Shown: in pieces, positions 45,337-56,854 of the stretch
How the letters are laid out: the number at the start of each line of letters is the position of its first letter
Numbering within the stretch: the first letter of the stretch is position 1
From: Crocodylus rhombifer
Lineage: Eukaryota > Chordata > Crocodylia > Crocodylidae
Direction: 5' to 3'
Assembly (NCBI GenBank): GCA_038503035.1
Contig: JAVSML010001001.1
Location: 1 to 64,000 of the forward strand
Length of the DNA stretch: 64,000 bases
Translations under genes and position numbers: made by a program
The notes under the pieces: generated by a model
The model's database searches: none
Told to the model about the DNA's origin: nothing
What the model saw: the letters and a program-made list of their open reading frames with translations, nothing else

Positions 45337-46365
45337 GGTCTGTGCGAAGCAGCTAGTATTTGCTTCGGATACAGATTTGGCCAAATCACTGTCCCGAATT
45401 GATTTGGCCAAATCTGATTCAGAGATTCAGCTCTGGCCAAATCAGCCAAACCTCTGAATCACATAGGCCCACCCCCCGCTTTCTCTCCCAGCCCAGCAAT
45501 GGCTGCTCCACCCGCCCCAGCTCCCCGCACTTTGAAAAAAAAGCCCTGACTCACTGGGTGCTGCCAGGCAGGGTGGTAATCCCTGCTGCCCACACTGTCC
45601 CATGCTGCATGGGGGGCTCTGCATGAGCCCGCTGACCTTCCCTGCCACTGTCCCAGCTCCCCCTCCCCATGGCTGCCCCACCCGCCGCAGGTCCAGAGCT
45701 TTAAGGAAAAAAAACAATAAGAACCCCGGTCTCATTGGTAGCTGCCTGGCAGGGGGCGATTCCTGCTGCCCTGTGCTATATGGGGGGGCTCTTCCATGGG
45801 TCCCTCGAAGTCCCAAGGCTGCTGCAGAAGCTGATGAGACTGGTTTTTTTTCATTTTTTTTTCTTAAAGGGCTAGAGCTGGGGAGGGCAGGGCAGCCATG
45901 GCAGGGCAGCCTTGATGGGGGGGGGGTCAGGGGGCTTGTGGCAGAGCCCCCCATGCAGCGCAGGGCAGTGAGGGGCAGAGGGGATCACCTCCCTGCCTGG
46001 CAGCACCCAGTGAGTTGGGGCTTTTTTTTAAAGCACTAGGAGGAGCTGGGGCAGGTGGGTCAGCCATGGGAAGGGGGCTGGGGGAGCAGGCAGGGACTGG
46101 AGCCTGGCAGGGGTCCCTCTCTGGTCCCCCGTCCCCCCACTGTCTACTTACCAGCTCCGAGTCCAGCTCCAGCTCCCTGCTGCAGCGGGCAGGTACTATC
46201 TGAATCATCAAAACTCTCTGAATCTTTTCCAAAGATTCGGAGAGCTTCAAATTGATTTAGACCTTTTTATTGGTCCCCTGATTAGATTTGGATTTGGGGA
46301 TTCAGCCACTGAATTGGGCCAAATCTCCTCCAAATCAGATCAGCACCCAAAACTTCACACAGCCC
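45337..46365. mobile_element. Family T DNA transposon, copy E (1029 bp)
   Basis: It starts GGTCTGTGCGAAGC and ends AACTTCACACAGCCC, with TA at 45335-45336 and 46366-46367. Subterminal GATTTGGCCAAATC palindromes are present. The GC-rich core of about 45470-46190 contains repeated blocks such as CTGACTCACTGGGTGCTGCC on one strand and their inverse (CAGCACCCAGTGAGTTGGGG) on the other, so it is a large imperfect inverted repeat. It is closely related to the core of copy B. Frames of 170, 145 and 107 codons are by-products of the GC-rich arms. Confidence 0.82.
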
Positions 46366-46367
46366 TA

Positions 46368-48269
46368 GAAGACATCCAGAATTTCACTTAGATAGACCCT
46401 GTGGTGGTTATGAATATGTGGAAAAGTGTGGAAGGCAAAGTGCTTTAGTTGACCTATACTATCAGCAGGAACTAGAACTCTACCCAAAGCTGCTGTCTTA
46501 TTTTGGCAGGTACAAATCATATTAACTGGACATGGACTATAAAGGGTATATATAAAATGTCCTTAAAGTAGACACATATTACATTTAAACCCACTTTGAG
46601 GCATGTCTACACTGACTGAGTGATTTCAAGTGATCTTGTTTTAAACTGCATCGAGTCCATTGGGTTAAAAAGATACAATGAAGTGACCTTCCTAACACTT
46701 TGTTAGCATGGCAATTACATGGCCAGAATTGCTTTGCCTGATAACTAATAAAGTTGTGCAAGGATGAATCTCCTCCCTTCTGCCCTCAGATAACGAAACA
46801 GTTTCCTTCTGAACACATGAGCCTTTGAAGGCAGAAATTCTTTCCCATTTGCCTGGATTCCATGGTGGTGCAGAGGTGAAGAGGAAGGATTACAAACCTA
46901 TTTCTTAGGGTTCAGACACACAAAACAATTGAAGCATTCTGACATGTCACTGGTCGGGAACAAGGTTCACAATTCTGTGAAGTTGTGTGGCTCAGAGATC
47001 AGGGGTGAGACTCAGCTCAGCACATCTTGAGCAGGCAAGTTGGGGAAGGGCGGTACCTGCACCCAGAACATGGGTGGCATTTGGCTAGGGGCATTTTCAT
47101 ATTTCTGCTTTCCCTTCTCTCAATAAACTTCAATAGCCTCCATTTGATCAGTCTGCAGTATGCTTACCTGATGGTGGTGGGGCAAGTGCTTGGTCCCACA
47201 CTTTTTGGTTTCATTTGGGGGAGGAGGGAATAATGAGGAGCTGTGGTCAAGAAGGGAGTGAGGACACACGTGTCTGTTAGAAAGATAGCTTTTATTGAAC
47301 AAATAGTGAAAAGGGGAGCTCTTTGAAAACCAATAAAGGGAATAAAAAGAGGGGAGAAGGCATTAGACTTTGGACTGAGTACTAGAAATTAGAACAGCTA
47401 GTTGCAGCAATGTGGAATCCCTGGAGGATACAGCATATCCATGTCACAGATTACTTGAGGTGCAGACAGAAGTTCAGTTCCTGGGTCTGACTGATGGCGC
47501 TTGACAGAAAGTGTCATGAGTTAGACCAATTCTCCCACCCCAACAGACATTAGCTGTTGGGGTGGGAGATAGAGCTACAATTTAGAGCTGATCTAGGGAG
47601 AGAGCTGCATACCTGCACCTTCTTCCCTTAATTTCATCACCCAGCTCCTGTTCTGTCTCAGGATGGGAGGGGGAGAAGGCAAGGGAGGGAGGTCTATTCT
47701 GGGGTTTCCCTTGCTGTGCTGGAATTTGGGGGTGGAGGGTGGATTGGAGACCCCACACCTGAGGGTAGGGCTCCAATCCACCCAACGCACCCTCCAGCAC
47801 CAGCTAGGCAGCCCCCAAAATGAGCTCCCTCTGCTTCCTTCTCCTCCAACCCTTCTGAAAACAGTACTGGCAGCAGTGCTGGGCTGCATCAGCCAAGCTC
47901 TGCTCCTGGTATACACAGATAGAAGTTCATGAAGGTGCTCCACTTTAGAAAGCCTTCATGTGAACCCTCATATAATGAAGATTTAGTTTGTCACAGGCTC
48001 AGGCCTTTTTAAAGTGCTCTACAGCTGTGCACTTGTTTTTGGTCATGGCTGTAGAGTGCTTTCTGGGGCCAGTTCAGGCAAATATTGTCACTTACATCTG
48101 CACCCTTGGTGTCCACACATAACAGTGAGCCAGTTCAAATAGAACTTGATTTCCCAGGTACATTTCTGAATCATTCTAGGTGTATTTGACAGTTTTAACA
48201 GATCTAACTGGTTTAACAGGCATGTATGTGGCTAAAAATAAATGTTACCTAATGAAGTGGATCAAGTAT
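46368..48269. other. Unique stretch between family T copies E and F
   Basis: No exon recognised. It contains GCATGTCTACACTGACTGAG near 46603, perhaps one end of a GTCTACAC-type MITE. It also holds a perfect hairpin at 47531-47569 and an imperfect stem at about 48014-48063 (GTGCTCTACAGCTGTG against CATGGCTGTAGAGTGC). Frames at 47582-47943 overlap one another on both strands without recognisable domains. Confidence 0.45.
47531..47569. repeat. Perfect 16 bp hairpin with 7-base loop
   Basis: TCTCCCACCCCAACAG (47531-47546) and its exact inverse CTGTTGGGGTGGGAGA (47554-47569) surround ACATTAG. No poly-T follows, so there is no sign of a Pol III terminator. It may be the centre of a decayed palindromic element. 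Confidence 0.85.
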
Positions 48270-48271
48270 TA

Positions 48272-48861
48272 GGCCTGTGCGAAGCGGATGTATTTGCTTT
48301 GGATTCAGATTCGGCTGATTCAGGGGACAGTGATTCGATTCAGTGATTCAAATCACTGTCCTGAATCAATTTGGTCGAATGTGATCTGGAGATTTGGCAA
48401 AAGCACAGGCCCATCCCGCTCAGCCTGGCAATGGCTGCCCTGCCTGCCCCAGCTCCCTGCACTTGGAAAAAAAAAAAGCCCCAACTCAGCAGGTGTTGCT
48501 GGGTGGAGGGTGATCCCTGCTGCCCCCCACTATCCTATGCTGCATGGGGGGGCTCTGCATGAGCCCCCTTCTCTGACTATCCCAGCCCCCCCATGGCTGC
48601 ACCACGTGCTGTGGTTCCAGCCCATTAAGAAAAGAAAAAAAAAAAACCTGAGAAAATCCCCTTGACTCACCATTCCTGCTGGGTGGAGAGCAAACCCTAC
48701 TGCCCCTGACTGCCTTGCACCACATGGGAGATTCTGCAGGGCCAGGCAGGGCACCCATGGGGTCCTGGTGGAGCAAGGGGGGGAGGGTCAGGGGCTCATG
48801 GCAGATCTCCCCATGCAGATATCCTCTGAATCGAACCACCACCCAAAGCTTTGCACAGCCC
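48272..48861. mobile_element. Family T DNA transposon, copy F (590 bp)
   Basis: It starts GGCCTGTGCGAAGCGG and ends AAGCTTTGCACAGCCC, with TA at 48270-48271 and 48862-48863. The subterminal hairpin is GGACAGTGATT (48325-48335) with AATCACTGTCC (48351-48361), an 11 bp perfect stem. The core is shorter than in copy E but shares its GC-rich blocks, as if deleted internally. Confidence 0.82.
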
Positions 48862-48863
48862 TA

Positions 48864-51644
48864 TCAGCTGTGCAGTGTGAAACACTGGTCACGCTTTGCC
48901 CTATCCCCCACCCCCTTGATGCTGCAGTACAAAGGACAATGTGATCTCCCCGCTTTCCCCACTCAGCCAGACCCTGTCCCCTGTGAATGCTGGAGGCAGG
49001 TCTGGCTGAGCGAGGAACCCCAACTAATCTGCTTATGGAGAGGCACCCCAGATTCTCTGATGTGCTCTTTGGTAAACAGGGAAAGTGAGCAGGTATTCCA
49101 GGGATTTGAGGGGCCCTCAAGCCCCCAGACCACCAGCCCAGGGTGGCTGGACAGACCTCAGGCTGCTTTCTTCTCCAACCACACAGCTAATAGATGCCTG
49201 CTACAATAAAGTGGCAGTCTATGCTTACATTTTGTTACACTACTGATTTTCCTTTGATGTGGCACAATAATGGGTAGCGATGTCTATTAGTTCATCATTT
49301 GCACCGCCATAAACATTTTTCTGGTGGCACAGATGAGATGTTAGGTGATACCCATTTCCACTTTATCTGTCCACTTCAGGTTTAAACTGCATTTTAATCA
49401 TTAAATGCTATGTATGCCCATGTCCATAAATAACTTCTTCTGAGGTTCAACCACAGTAGACTAGGATGATGCATTTCAGAGTTGGGGCACTGGATTTTGG
49501 GAGGCAAGCTAATAATTGTAACTAGAAACTCTTGATTCCGTTTTAGACTGGATAGATCTGGCAGATATTTTCCTTTTGCTCTCAACTCCAGCTTACAGGA
49601 CCCCTGGTTTTAGTAAATGAGGGATATAGACAGCCTGGATAGAGAGCTACACTATGGGGTGGAGAGAAAGCCAAAAGGATTTGCTGGGCCAGTTCAGAGA
49701 ATGAGAAACTGAGCGCAGAAAGGAAAACTCCAAAAGGTTCTTAGAGGATTAGTTGAAGTCAGACAAATTATTGTATTTGTATGATCCAAAGGAAACAGTT
49801 CACTTAAATTCCAAGATTAGAACGGGTATCTTTGAAGAGACTGAAAAAAACTGCTCTTCAGGGGAGGTAAGGGGAAGCGAGGGATCATAGTACTTGGCAA
49901 GTGACAGACTAAGTCTGGTTCTACCCTCAAGCCTCCATGGAAACTGAAAAGTCATTGTGAGGCTCAGTGGAGCTGAAGATTATTCGGGTTTTTTTGGAAG
50001 GGTTTGTTTACTTGATACAGAGATGCATCAAATTAAAGAACACATGGAGGTAAACTATCTAAGATACTATGAAACAATATATCCGTGTGCTTTTTCCCAT
50101 TACCTGAACTGGTAGAAAGATCAGCAGGGTGTTTTGAGAGTAAATAACTAAGTTTCTCATCAGTTGGCAGACGGTGTAATGATGAAACATCTTACCAACA
50201 TAAATCTATACTATTTCAGCAGATTTAATCATGACCATAGAAACAGATAAAATCCCATTCTGATACAAGGCATTATTTTATTACTCCTACACATTTAACT
50301 ACCTTTAACCAAAAAAACATGGAAATAAGCCTTTTAGTTATCATTTTTCTTATTAAATATTGAACAACATGAATTATTTGAAACAGTGCAAGATTATCCT
50401 TTCCACATGACCAAAGGCAATGTAAAACTGGTTGAGAGATACAGGGAATTTTCCTTTTTCTGGATAACCTCATTATGTAAATGTTTTTCATACTATGTAA
50501 TTGATTTTCTAGTACACTGTGCTCATTTTTGGCACTGAACTTGCTACATGACTATATCAGCAAGCACCCACAAGACAGTTGGCTAAATTGAGACAAAATT
50601 TTCAGCATACAGCTATAGCTATAGAAAACATTATCACATTCGGAATGAAATGGACACTTCAGAAACTATTTCTTTGGAATATAATGCATATGGACCACCT
50701 TTATGTTAAACTTCATTATTAAATGAACAGTAGGATGACAAAGCATGGTCCAAATATTTACCCCAGGATCATATCTTAGGATTCTTCTCACTTCCAAGAT
50801 CTGTCCCAGTTTCTACAGTTTTGTTTTTACTAAGATCCATAGTGAGGCAAGAATCTATAAACCAAAGAGGAAGTACATAAAAAACAGGTAGAGAAAGAGA
50901 AGGTGGGGAAAAAGCAAGACCTTGAACTGAATTAGGCATCATTTTAATCACTCTTAAACATGAACCAACATGATGTTTACTGCCATTGCATTATTCACTC
51001 TATGCTTTATATCCCCTTTTTACCCCTTCCCCCAACCTCTCTGGTCTATTTAGATTACATATTCTTTAGGGCAGGTATCATAGTATTATTTTGCATATAT
51101 AACTTGATAACACAGTGGGCCCTGTCCATGGGTGACCTTTGACACTACCATGACACGATTCATTCATTCAAGATGAACATTATTCCTCTCCCACAAAACC
51201 TATGGAAAAATCTAATGTAGAATTAACACAGATTGTTGCTGCATATCCCCTCCTCTATATTCCCAGCAAGAAGCCATGTAGAAAAATCTAATGCTATAAA
51301 ACACTAAGGTGTGTGTGGGGGGGAGGGGGAACAATGCTAGTAGTGTTCTTTAATACTTCAGAAACAAAGATCACTTAAATGATTCATGCAGTCTTTTTTC
51401 AACAGCACATAAGCTGTTCCTTAGCACAATGAGAAAATCTCATGAGAGCAATAAACAATTTATAACATATTAAAATACTGACTGAGATTTTTAACCTGTA
51501 AATAATATTTGAAGTGTCAGAAGTTTCCTGGACCACTGGTTCCCAAAGCTAAAACTGTACGCGTTTTAGTGCTGCCTCAGATACAAGCAAATAAATTCAC
51601 ATTACTTAAGCTATTATTTAGGGAGTTATCAGATCTCAAAGTTT
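48864..51644. other. Unique stretch, no gene seen
   Basis: No exon, RNA gene or definable repeat. The 164-codon plus frame at 48715-49209 begins inside family T copy F and runs out of it; it has no recognisable domain and is probably chance. Confidence 0.5.
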
Positions 51645-52115
51645 TTCATAGTTTTATAGTTGTTAGGGGCTGGAAGGGACCTTACAAATCATTAGGTCCA
51701 GCCACCTTGCATGTGGACAGAAAAGACTGCTCAGATTAAATGATCCCAGCGAGATGGGCATCAAGGTGTTTTTTGAAGATCGCCAGGGTGGATGACTGTA
51801 CCACTTCTAGGGGTAGCCTGTTCAAAACCCTTGGCACTTGACTTGTAAAAAAGTTTTTCCTTATGTCTAGCCTGAAGCGATCTTCAATCAGTTTGTGCCC
51901 ATTATTTCTTGTCCTGCCCTGGAGGAGCCTTGGTGAATAGATGTTCTCCCTAACCCTGATGTATGCCCCTAATGTACTTACAGGCTGCAACCAAGTCCCC
52001 CCCGAGTCTTCTCTTTTCCAGGCTGAACAATCCCAAGTCCCTCAGCCTCTCCTCATATGTCTTGGTCTCCCTTTAATCACAAGTGCGGCCCTCCTCTGGA
52101 CTCTTTTGTGTATTT
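51645..52115 (-). mobile_element. CR1 LINE 3' fragment
   Basis: The plus strand reads TAGGGGCTGGAAGGGACCTT and TAGGTCCAGCCACCTTGCAT, then coding complement up to GCGGCCCTCCTCTGGACTCT. On the minus strand an 84-codon frame (51736-51990) retains GRTRNNGHKLIEDRFRLDIR, the conserved C-terminal segment of CR1 ORF2. 5'-truncated near 52115. Confidence 0.9.
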
Positions 52116-54479
52116 GTCAGTAAGGTAAATGATGAATTACAAATAGATACATTATATATTAACCAAGTAATGTAGACTAACAATGCCTTTTTTTTTTTTT
52201 TGTTGCTTTGCCTTGATACTGTGTAACCCTGGTAAGTTGCATATTACCTATGATTTCCTAATACAGAATCAAAATAAAGCAAAAGGACCAAATTCTGCTA
52301 CTCACATATACAACAGACCTTCCACTGGAGCAATGCAGTATGTTATCAAGTAAGAAACTCCCAGTTCCAGTGATTTTTTGGGGGCACAGCTAAATAAACC
52401 TGGCCCCTCTTGCTGCTGGCAATGTATAGCAAAATGGTTACTTAGGTTAGAACTCTATTACATGTTTCACCTGCAATATCTTATTTAGAAGGTAGACCTA
52501 GACCTATTTGGAAGCCCATTTAGCCCTACTAACTCTTAGACAGGAAGGTATTTCTGGTGACCAGTTACTACAGAAGAAATGAATGAATGACTGAGAAGCC
52601 CCTAATCACTCTTCATAGCTTAGAAACACATTAAAAATGTCTTTACTGAGGTGTATATCATGATAAACAACCATGTTATATACCTCATGTTGCAAAATAA
52701 TTGGCTGTAATTTTGATAGAGGTTTATAAAAATTAAGATTTATACTGCAGCAACAGATTTTTCCCTTGTACTTGTGGCAAGAATGAAAATAATTTTACTG
52801 TACTAACAAGCGCTTAATAAAAAAGAACATCTGTACAATTTGTAGTCACTACAGATACAAGTCCTTAATCTAAAGTGTTACTGCTACTCCTGTCATTAAT
52901 GACTAGCATTGACCCTGCAGAGTTGCAGACTTAGTGATATTCTTTACACAAGGGAGGCAACAAAACATGAAAGGCCAAATGTTCATAAAATTATTGTCTT
53001 CACATTGTGGTCTGGCTGTCTACAATAATTACATAAACTTTGATATGCATCTCATATTTTCTTCTACTTTGCCTGAACTGTGAACAAGTAAGCAAATCTG
53101 AAAAGTGAGACTTAGTTAAGAACAATTTAAAATGTGTTAACAGTTGTAAATAGAATAGCTTGTTTTTTATTTCTCGCAAGAAGTCTCAAGAGCATCAGGT
53201 GTAAAAACCAGGGCCCACTAATATTTGAACTTCATTTGAAAAGCTGTTCCTTTGTTACTGCTAAGCCCTTAGCTAATCAATATAAAGAGCTTTGGTAATG
53301 TTTTCATTTATAACATGAAAAAAATCTCGAAAACAGGTATCTAAGAATTAGTCTCACTCTGGCCACATCACATTACAGTTTATAAAATGTTTGTAACTTA
53401 TTGAAAAGGGGACGATATTCCAAACTTAACAGAAAAATTAAACTAACTAAGGGATTGTGATTGGTAGGGGGGTGTGCAAGAACAAAGGTACAAAGAGGTT
53501 CCCTCAATGTTTGTTCCACAGTTTTCACCAGAGTACAAGAACTACAAAAACACTGATGGAAAGTACGACAAAGGGAACAGAGAAGGGCCAAGAAAGATTA
53601 TTTTGCATTTCTGTACCACAGGTTGGGAGATGGGTAGTCCCATGGAGTACTCCCCCATCCATACTGCCACCCCCCCCCCAGTTGGTGCCTGATATGGCGA
53701 GAGGGCACCCAGTGCTGGTGCAGTGCTGTTGTTACCATTGCTACAGTACTGAAGACATGCATGAAATCCCTCTCTCCTCTATGTAGGTATCATACCTATA
53801 TAATCTTACTTTGTTCTTCAACAAACCTTTTAAAAATGAACCTTATACAAGGGGTTAGTGTTGTTTTCCATTTGGACAGTTGGCTACTATGATAAAAAAA
53901 TCATATTCTTTTCACATATAGGGCATGGAAATAGAATTCGAAGGTAATGACTTCAGGTCAATAGTTAGCTGGACCTCCTTTTAACCAAAGATCATGAGAA
54001 AATCTCTGAAACCCATTACTACTCCCTCAAGCTACACAGCATTTGCACAGATATTTTAAATAATTTATAAATAATGAACACAGCCTGGTCTGTGCAACCG
54101 CAATGAAATCAATTAGGTTGTACAGAAAGCAAATCAAGACAATATCCTGTGAAGTAACATATTCCATCCACAAATTTACTTCATAATCAATTGTCTACAA
54201 TTTACCCCAGATACTGTATTGAATGAATATGATGTGCATCAGAAACAATATTCTGGAACACTACAAACTATGGACTATATGTTATTTTTTGTACTTATGC
54301 TGACAAAGTGGTATGCTATAAAAATACACAGTAGGGAGCACAATTAAACTGAAATAACACAATGGCTTGCACATTTTTGATCATTAATAATGAAAGGTGA
54401 GCAGCACTACTAAAATTTATAGACCAATCTGCAAATATTAGTGTCTAATCTCGACTAACCTAACTTTATCCTTTGACCT
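52116..54479. other. AT-rich unique stretch, no gene seen
   Basis: It contains a T run at about 52188-52201 and a C run at about 53672-53680. No exon or RNA gene is recognised. Confidence 0.5.
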
Positions 54480-54700
54480 TTTATAGATTGAGGGTCTCAA
54501 AGTGCTTTCAAACATAACCCAGTAACATTCACAGCATTCCTGTGAGGTTTATAACCATTATCTTAATGTTATTTATGTGGAACCAAAGTCACAGAGAGGT
54601 TAGGTGATTTGCCAAGCACCACACAATAAAAGTCAGAGTCAGAAACAGAATTCAGATTCCTGAATCTCCATCCTGCACTTTAACAACTAAACAGCACTCA
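54480..54700 (-). mobile_element. MIR-type SINE
   Basis: The plus strand contains GGTCTCAAAGTGCTTTCAAA, CATTCCTGTGAGG, AAGTCACAGAGAGGTTAGGT and GATTTGCCAAGC in the order expected for the complement of a MIR-core SINE. The end of the tRNA-like head is decayed (ATTCAGATTCCTGAATCTCC). An ancient amniote repeat. Confidence 0.75.
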
Positions 54701-56440
54701 CTTACAAAACTAACAAACAAAAAACACTGCAAAAATGTGAAACTTCTTTAAAGAAATAAAACAGTACATAATAAAAGTGTACGGGAATTTGAAACAGAAT
54801 CAATGAGGCTAATTACACTGAATTTTTGCCCCCATTCTGACTTTGTTACTGGAAGGGAGCCAATCCCAGCAACTGTTATTAAAAGCCAGTTTGTTTGTTT
54901 GCTTTTTAAATATCATAATCAAATTTAAATGCATTTGAACACTGATACTGATTATGGTGTTTGAATGCTACCTCAGTACAAAGGGATAACACTTCTAACA
55001 TTAATTAATGGATTGCATTAGGAGATTAGTTCTCTGAATGGGCAGCACAGTCAAACAAAATGGGCAGACAGAGGTTAAATACTAAGATATTAGCTTTATC
55101 TATTGCTGTTTCGCATGAAAGAAAAGGGAAGAAGTAACAATAATTTGCTATAAAATTGATATTATATCAAAGAAATGAATTCAGAGTATAGCAAGTGACA
55201 TGAAGGATGCCTTTGCTGGTCCTCCCAAAAAAATCTAACTGTATTGTACTTGAGGACAAGTTTTTTCCTCAGAGGCCATTAGCTGGCCACAATAACTAGC
55301 CTATTTTGTGCCAGTGCACTGGTGCAATGTAGACTATGGTCCTGTATTAAGTGCATTTACTGTGTTCCTATTTTATTATAAACCAAACAGATGAAACAGA
55401 GTGACCTAATTGGCCAGGTATCTCAAGCATAAGCAGAATTACCACAATCGTCTATTCAAAATATGGAGCTCTGACTGTTATACTTGCACTTCTGAATTTA
55501 TACTGCCTAGTTTAAAACCTTGTATTAACACAGTATGATTCCACCATGAGAACTGTTACACTAATTTGCACCTACTTGTGTTGACAGCATGAGGCAGCCT
55601 TGTGCCAGATAACAAAATAGGCAAAGATTAATATAAGATGGTTTATACCCTGCCATGTTGTTGTTTTTTAAGAAACAATATGAAAATTGGCACAATATAA
55701 ATTCTGAGATTCCCTAATCAGTTTTTATTCACACCATACACAAGCAAATTCCCATTGACTTGAATGGGAATTTGGCTTAAGGAGTGATTAAAAACAGATG
55801 AAGGTCCTCTATATTTTATCCGTATTTAATTTAATATACAACATAGGTGCAATGAGCACCAAGACAAAAATAAAGAATGACATACACTTTAAATGTTCTA
55901 CCTGAAATACTAGATTACACGATATACCAACAAATCCTATTTAGTAAAAACAAATGCACTGATTTATGCTTACACATGTGTAAAGGTATGGCCAGACCCT
56001 CTCATCTGGTCTCATCACCAATTCTTCTTCCTGAGCATGGATGACTGGTGCCTCCCGAGTCTGGAGGGGTACCAGATCACCGAGGGGGGGGGTAGGAAGA
56101 GGGGTCCCCCAGCGGCCAATTACCGAGCCCAGAACCACCAGCGGTGAAACCAGCAAAACCGGAAGTGCACTTCCACTGGCACCTCTAGTTTCATACCTGG
56201 TGCTTCCAGGGGTGCACCCATGTGCACCCCCTATGTGTCACCAGTGTTTCTGAGTTTCTCAAGGAAGTGCAAAGCAAATAAAAACATGCCCTCATGTTTT
56301 TAGAAAAATATCCCCTTCTAAAGAGGAATCTCTTTGGAATGAAATACCTGCTGCTTCTAGCTGCCTTCCCCAGCACAGAAATGTAGCTGTCTAACAACTC
56401 CTGGCAATGTAATTTATGGCCCTTAAAATACACTGATTTA
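54701..56440. other. AT-rich unique stretch, no gene seen
   Basis: A short block at about 55735-55795 (TTCCCATTGACTTGAATGGG and following) resembles a widespread ancient amniote repeat. A GC-richer block at about 56030-56240 is unassigned. No exon recognised. Confidence 0.45.
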
Positions 56441-56448
56441 CAGTAGAG

Positions 56449-56539
56449 CAGGGTGTCAAACATCTGACCCTGTGTTGGCTGGGCTCAATCCAGCCAGCAG
56501 AGCCACTTCAGCCCACCAGTCACCCAGTGGTCAGATACC

Positions 56540-56570
<31 letters not shown>

Positions 56571-56846
56571 TGTGTGTGTGTGTGTGTGTGTGTGTGGGGG
56601 GGGTGTTTACAGGCTAGAGAATCTGGAGCCCTGGCAGACATGGCCATTGGCTGTGGGTGAATGAGAGCGGTGCTGACACACCCTTGCTTACCCAGTCCTT
56701 GCCTTACCACCATCGTCCCTGCTGCAAACGCCTCTAGTCCTACCATCCTGCCCACTGCCACCTCATGTCCTGGACCATATTTGTCTCACAAAGGAGCCCT
56801 GCAATCTGGATCCAGCCCAGGACACAGGGGGAGTTTGACACCTCTG
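56449..56846. mobile_element. hAT-like non-autonomous DNA transposon (398 bp)
   Basis: It begins CAGGGTGTCAAACATCTG and ends GAGTTTGACACCTCTG, an inverted pair, flanked by CAGTAGAG (56441-56448) and CAGAAGAA (56847-56854), 6 of 8 identical. Inside is a GA/TG microsatellite. The terminus matches the hAT-like right end at 43193. Non-coding. Confidence 0.7.
56541..56597. repeat. GA then TG microsatellite
   Basis: About 15 GA units followed by about 13 TG units, then a G run. It lies inside the hAT-like element at 56449-56846 and generates low-complexity Glu/Arg and Cys/Val frames that are not genes. Confidence 0.95.
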
Positions 56847-56854
56847 CAGAAGAA

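Noticed and set aside
45442..46039. 170-codon minus and 145-codon plus frames
   Set aside because: Both come from the GC-rich core of family T copy E and are mutually antisense.
56472..56660. Peptide with runs of Arg-Glu and Cys-Val
   Set aside because: Produced by a GA/TG microsatellite inside a hAT-like element.
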